From: Dongia_B soli | GTDB lineage: Bacteria; Pseudomonadota; Alphaproteobacteria; Dongiales; Dongiaceae | Length of the DNA stretch: 64,000 nt | NCBI RefSeq assembly: GCF_034044715.1 | Contig: NZ_JAXCLW010000006.1 | Span: 169,361 to 233,360 of the forward strand | Direction of reading: 5' to 3' | Part shown: positions 60,988 to 64,000 of the stretch, piece after piece | How the letters are laid out: every line of letters begins with the position of its first letter | Numbering within the stretch: position 1 is the first letter of the stretch | Translations under genes and position numbers: made by a program | Notes under the pieces: generated by a model | What the model was told of the DNA's origin: nothing | Databases searched by the model: none | The model's input: only the letters and a program-made list of their open reading frames with translations

Positions 60988-62484
60988 TTACTTCATCGTC
61001 GGCATGATGAAGTCGGCGCCGGATCGGATACCGGTCGGCCAGCGCGAGGTGACGGTCTTCAGCTTGGTGTAGAAGCGAACCCCTTCCGGGCCATGCATGT
61101 GATGATCGCCGAACAGCGAGCGCTTCCAGCCGCCGAAGCTGTTGAAGGCCATCGGCACCGGGATCGGCACATTGATGCCGACCATGCCGACCTTGATCTT
61201 GGCGGCGAAGTCGCGGGCGGCATCGCCGTCGCGGGTGAAGATCGCCGTGCCGTTGCCATATTCGTGGTCGTTCACCAGTTTGACCGCGGTGGCGTAATCC
61301 GGCACGCGCAGGACCGAGAGAACCGGACCGAAGATCTCTTCCTTATAGATCCGCATCTCCGGGGTCACGTTGTCGAACAGGCAGCCGCCGAGGAAATAGC
61401 CGTTCTCATAACCCTGCAGCTTCAAGTCGCGGCCATCGACCACCAGCTTGGCGCCTTCCTTGACGCCGAGATCGACATAGCCCTTCACCTTGTCATAATG
61501 CTGTTTGGTGACCAGCGGACCCATTTCGGCTTCCGGATCGGTGCCCGGCGCCACTTTCAAACCCCGCACCCGCGGCGTCAGCTTCTCGATCAGCGTGTCG
61601 CCGACCTTGTCGCCGACGGCAACGGCGACCGAGATCGCCATGCAGCGCTCGCCGGCCGAACCGTAGCCCGCCCCCATCAGCGCGTCGGTCGCCTGGTCCA
61701 TATCGGCATCGGGCATGACGATCATGTGGTTCTTGGCGCCGCCCAGCGCCTGGACGCGCTTATTATGCGCCGTGCCGGTGTGATAGATGTATTCGGCGAT
61801 TGGGGTCGAGCCGACGAAGCTGACCGCCTGGATCTCCGGATGGGCGAGGATCGCATCCACCGCTTCCTTGTCGCCATTGACGACGTTGAACACGCCGTCC
61901 GGCAGGCCTGCCTTCTTCAGCAGTTCCGCCATGAACAGCGAGGCGCTCGGCACGCGCTCAGACGGCTTCAGGATGAAGGTGTTGCCGCAGGCGATGGCGA
62001 CCGGGAACATCCACATCGGGACCATGGCGGGGAAGTTGAACGGCGTGATGCCGGCCACGACGCCGAGCGGCTGGCGGATCGCCCAGCTATCGACATTGGT
62101 GCCGACATTCTCGCTGAATTCGCCCTTCAGCAATTGCGGGATGCCGCAGGCGAATTCGACGACTTCCAGACCGCGCGTGGTCGAGCCCTTGGCATCGCTC
62201 AGCACCTTGCCGTGCTCGGCGGTGACCAGCGCGGCCATCTTGTCGAGATTCTGTTCCAGCAACTCCTTGAAGCGGAACATGACGCGAGCGCGCTGCAGCG
62301 GCGTCACCACCGACCAGGTCTTGAAGGCTTCGGCGGCGACCTTCACCGCGGCATCGAGCTCCGACTTGCTGGCCAAAGCCACCTTGGCCTGGACTTCGCC
62401 CGTCGCCGGGTTGAAGACATCGCTGAAACGGTTGCTGGTGCCGGCGACTTCCTTGCCGCCGACGAAATGGGGGATGGTTCGCAT
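60988..62484 (-). CDS. mmsA: Methylmalonate-semialdehyde dehydrogenase (CoA-acylating)
   Basis: A 498-residue protein from the ATG before RTIPHFVGGKEVAG. The family pattern is strong: GITPFNFPAMVPMWMFPVAI, FILKPSERVPSASLFMAEL, VQALGGAKNHMIVMPDAD and the catalytic Cys in GYGSAGERCMAIS (~285). The enzyme converts (methyl)malonate semialdehyde to propionyl- or acetyl-CoA in valine and inositol breakdown. The other valine genes are not adjacent. Length is normal. Confidence 0.93.
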   Translation of the reverse strand: MRTIPHFVGGKEVAGTSNRFSDVFNPATGEVQAKVALASKSELDAAVKVAAEAFKTWSVVTPLQRARVMFRFKELLEQNLDKMAALVTAEHGKVLSDAKGSTTRGLEVVEFACGIPQLLKGEFSENVGTNVDSWAIRQPLGVVAGITPFNFPAMVPMWMFPVAIACGNTFILKPSERVPSASLFMAELLKKAGLPDGVFNVVNGDKEAVDAILAHPEIQAVSFVGSTPIAEYIYHTGTAHNKRVQALGGAKNHMIVMPDADMDQATDALMGAGYGSAGERCMAISVAVAVGDKVGDTLIEKLTPRVRGLKVAPGTDPEAEMGPLVTKQHYDKVKGYVDLGVKEGAKLVVDGRDLKLQGYENGYFLGGCLFDNVTPEMRIYKEEIFGPVLSVLRVPDYATAVKLVNDHEYGNGTAIFTRDGDAARDFAAKIKVGMVGINVPIPVPMAFNSFGGWKRSLFGDHHMHGPEGVRFYTKLKTVTSRWPTGIRSGADFIMPTMK

Positions 62485-62768
62485 GGGGGAGCCTCGCGCG
62501 CTTAAATGATCTGACCAGATTGACCCGCCCAGTGTCAGCCCGGGCAATCACCTGAATAGTAAAGATTAGGCTGGATCGGTCAAGATATTAATCTAGGTGA
62601 TCGATATTTTTAACAGCTGGGTTCGGTCGGAACATGAATTTTATCTAATTGTAGGGCGACCCATAACGTGAGATTCCGGGGCTACAAGGTGAGATTCATC
62701 AGTTAGTGTGCGACCGGCAGCGGCTGGGATGCGCGTCGGCGCCTCGGACTTTCCACATCGCTCGTCGC

Positions 62769-62799
62769 GCCCCGTGCAGTTTCTCACGGGGCTTTTTTT
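62769..62799 (+). terminator. Orphan intrinsic terminator
   Basis: gccccgtg (62769-62776) pairs with cacggggc (62785-62792), followed by seven T residues (62793-62799) on the plus strand. No plus-strand protein gene precedes it within 1.8 kb, so the transcript it ends is unknown; a small RNA from about 62.6 kb is possible. Confidence 0.8.
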
Positions 62800-63531
62800 A
62801 CCTTGGCGAGGTCGATCTTTTTTGCAGGGGGTAAATTACCTTCCGCTCGATTTTCTCAAGCATCGGAGGCGACACGTCGCCCATGATCTTGGCGGACGGC
62901 CAGCGCTTATATGTCCTCGGCTGCACTTTATGGGACGGATTACGGCATCAACGGCACCGGGCCGAGTGACGTTGCACGCGCGATGCGCAATGCGCAGGAC
63001 GACAATTCCGCTTTCGCTCCACGTGGGACAATCTCGTGTTTTTAAATGAAGTGGTCGCTGAGGTGGCAAGAGTCGCCGAGGCCGCACCTTTGATCAAAAC
63101 GGTCATCCGAACAACCGAAACTCAAGAATTTGGCGTCGTCGAAGAGGATACTGAGCCGTGGCTTGCCCGGAGTGTCAGCATTCGGATCGCCGACCGACGA
63201 CAACGTGCGAAGCAACTGGCCGGCGAGACCGGCTTCGAAGCAGACACCCATCATTAAGCCCTAGATCCAAACTGGACCTGGATGGTTGAGAGGGACGAGC
63301 GACTTGTTTGACAGTCCTGATGCGGGTAGAGGTGCGCCCAATCATAGAGGCTCGTTGTGCTCGCTGTCATTGGGCAAGCTTTCGGTCGTTTCTTGCTTGG
63401 ATTGAGGACGCGCCCGTCTTTCTGCGTGTCGGATTTCAGTGTCGTCTATGGTCGTCGGTAACACTTGCCGCCCGTTCCGAGGAAGGTCTCGGGCGGCAAT
63501 TTGGCATAATGACCGCGTCACCGATCTAGTC

Positions 63532-63599
63532 CAGCAAAGGGCTTTCGACGGTACGCGCTTTCAGGTAAGGCGCAACCAATCGATACAAGCCCTTTGCTG
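63532..63599. repeat. Long-stem inverted repeat after groEL
   Basis: cagcaaagggctt (63532-63544) and aagccctttgctg (63587-63599) are perfect inverted repeats of 13 bases with a 42-base loop that itself contains a gcgctt/aaggcgc pair. It is immediately downstream of the groEL stop on the minus strand and may act as terminator or mRNA 3' stabiliser. A second hairpin (ttgccgcccg/cgggcggcaa) lies at 63465-63499. Confidence 0.55.
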
Positions 63600-63610
63600 A
63601 TTCGGGTTTT

Positions 63611-64000
63611 CTAGAAGTCCATGCCGCCCATGCCTGGCGCACCAGCCGGGCCGCCAGCCTGCTTCTCTGCCCGCTCGGCGATCATCGCCTCGGTGGTGAT
63701 CAGCAGGCCCGCGACCGACGCCGCATCCTGCAGCGCGCAACGTACGACCTTGGTCGGGTCGATGATGCCGGCCTTCACCATATCAACGAACTCGGCGCCC
63801 TGGGCATCGAAGCCCCAGTTGGTGTTCTTCTGTTCCAGCAGCTTGCCAGCGATCACGGCACCGTCGACGCCGGCATTCTCGGCGATCTGACGGACCGGGG
63901 CCTGCAGGGCGCGACGGACGATATCGATACCGACCTTCTGGTCGTCGTTCTCGTACTTCACCTTTTCCAGCGCCTTGATGGCATAGAGCAGAGCAACGCC
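63611..64000 (-). CDS. groL: Chaperonin GroEL, C-terminal part
   Basis: The frame is open to the right edge, so only the last ~129 residues are present. ALLYAIKALEKVKYEND, then IVRRALQAPVRQIAENAGVD and GIIDPTKVVRCALQDAASVA are the equatorial domain of GroEL. The protein ends in a short Gly/Met-rich tail (GAPGMGGMDF), as usual. GroEL with GroES folds proteins in the cytoplasm. The groES gene would lie beyond the window. Confidence 0.96.
   Translation of the reverse strand, partial: GVALLYAIKALEKVKYENDDQKVGIDIVRRALQAPVRQIAENAGVDGAVIAGKLLEQKNTNWGFDAQGAEFVDMVKAGIIDPTKVVRCALQDAASVAGLLITTEAMIAERAEKQAGGPAGAPGMGGMDF

Larger units (their letters stand above)
62485..63610. other. Long intergenic region with terminator and hairpins
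   Basis: About 1.1 kb between mmsA and groEL with no convincing protein gene. It contains the terminator at 62769, a small frame at 62922 (MSSAALYGTDYGINGTGPSD at its start, 44 codons), a frame at 63036-63257 (73 codons, unknown), and two hairpins at 63465-63499 and 63532-63599. The promoter region of mmsA lies at its left end. Confidence 0.4.

Noticed and set aside
61093..62505. Long plus-strand frame opposite mmsA
   Set aside because: Antisense shadow; His/Asp/Arg-rich with no recognisable motif.
63036..63257. 73-codon frame starting at GTG between mmsA and groEL
   Set aside because: No ribosome site, family or neighbour support; composition does not exclude a gene but evidence is too thin to list it separately.

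Overview
The window looks like a chromosomal segment of a GC-rich alphaproteobacterium, probably of the Rhodospirillales type. This placement is an inference from a CpdR-type response regulator, a PAS_5-type protein, a DivJ/PleC-style hybrid of CHASE-like and PAS sensor, the high GC content and the style of the interspersed palindromic repeats. No rRNA or other marker in the window fixes the taxon.

Positions 1 to about 19.9 kb are the late (virion and lysis) half of a short-tailed, T7/BPP-1-like prophage, read left to right: portal (cut by the window edge), a Bbp19-like protein, scaffold, major capsid protein, Bbp16-like cement, tail tubular A, tail tubular B (split by a frameshift), gp13-like, a GNAT protein, a cupin-like protein, gp14-like, and a large ejection-type protein ending in an M23 peptidase domain. 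From 11.7 to 16.9 kb lies the most unusual part. It holds repeated, partly decayed copies of the ejection-protein backbone, each with a different AT-richer C-terminal end and each followed by a small exported or membrane protein. This is laid out like a polymorphic toxin/immunity locus built on a phage virion protein. A tRNA 2'-phosphotransferase (kptA) gene and a lysis cassette (small membrane protein, GH24 endolysin, Rz, embedded Rz1) follow. No integrase, repressor or terminase is visible, so those would lie left of the window.

From 20.2 to 25.7 kb there is a block of bacterial-type genes (PPK2, XRE regulator, SulP transporter, methyltransferase, DUF1194). A phage tail fibre with a glycine-rich tip and its small partner follow at 25.9-27.5 kb, directly against a tRNA-Val(GAC) gene that is a plausible attachment site. 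The bacterial block is therefore either prophage cargo or the result of rearrangement. Frameshifts, decayed copies and host-type repeats inside virion genes suggest a defective or domesticated prophage.

From 27.7 kb to the right edge is ordinary host chromosome: cpdR, N-formylglutamate amidohydrolase, an acetyltransferase, a probable sRNA, a sensor kinase, GST and ureohydrolase genes, small exported proteins, an aa3-type cytochrome c oxidase operon with two subunit-III-like genes, MFS transporters, cupins, an old-yellow-enzyme reductase, alcohol dehydrogenases with LysR regulators, a polyamine-type binding protein, chromate transporter, aldo/keto reductase, mmsA, and the 3' end of groEL at the right edge. 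Paired palindromic repeats (BIME-like) occur at four places, in both phage and host DNA.
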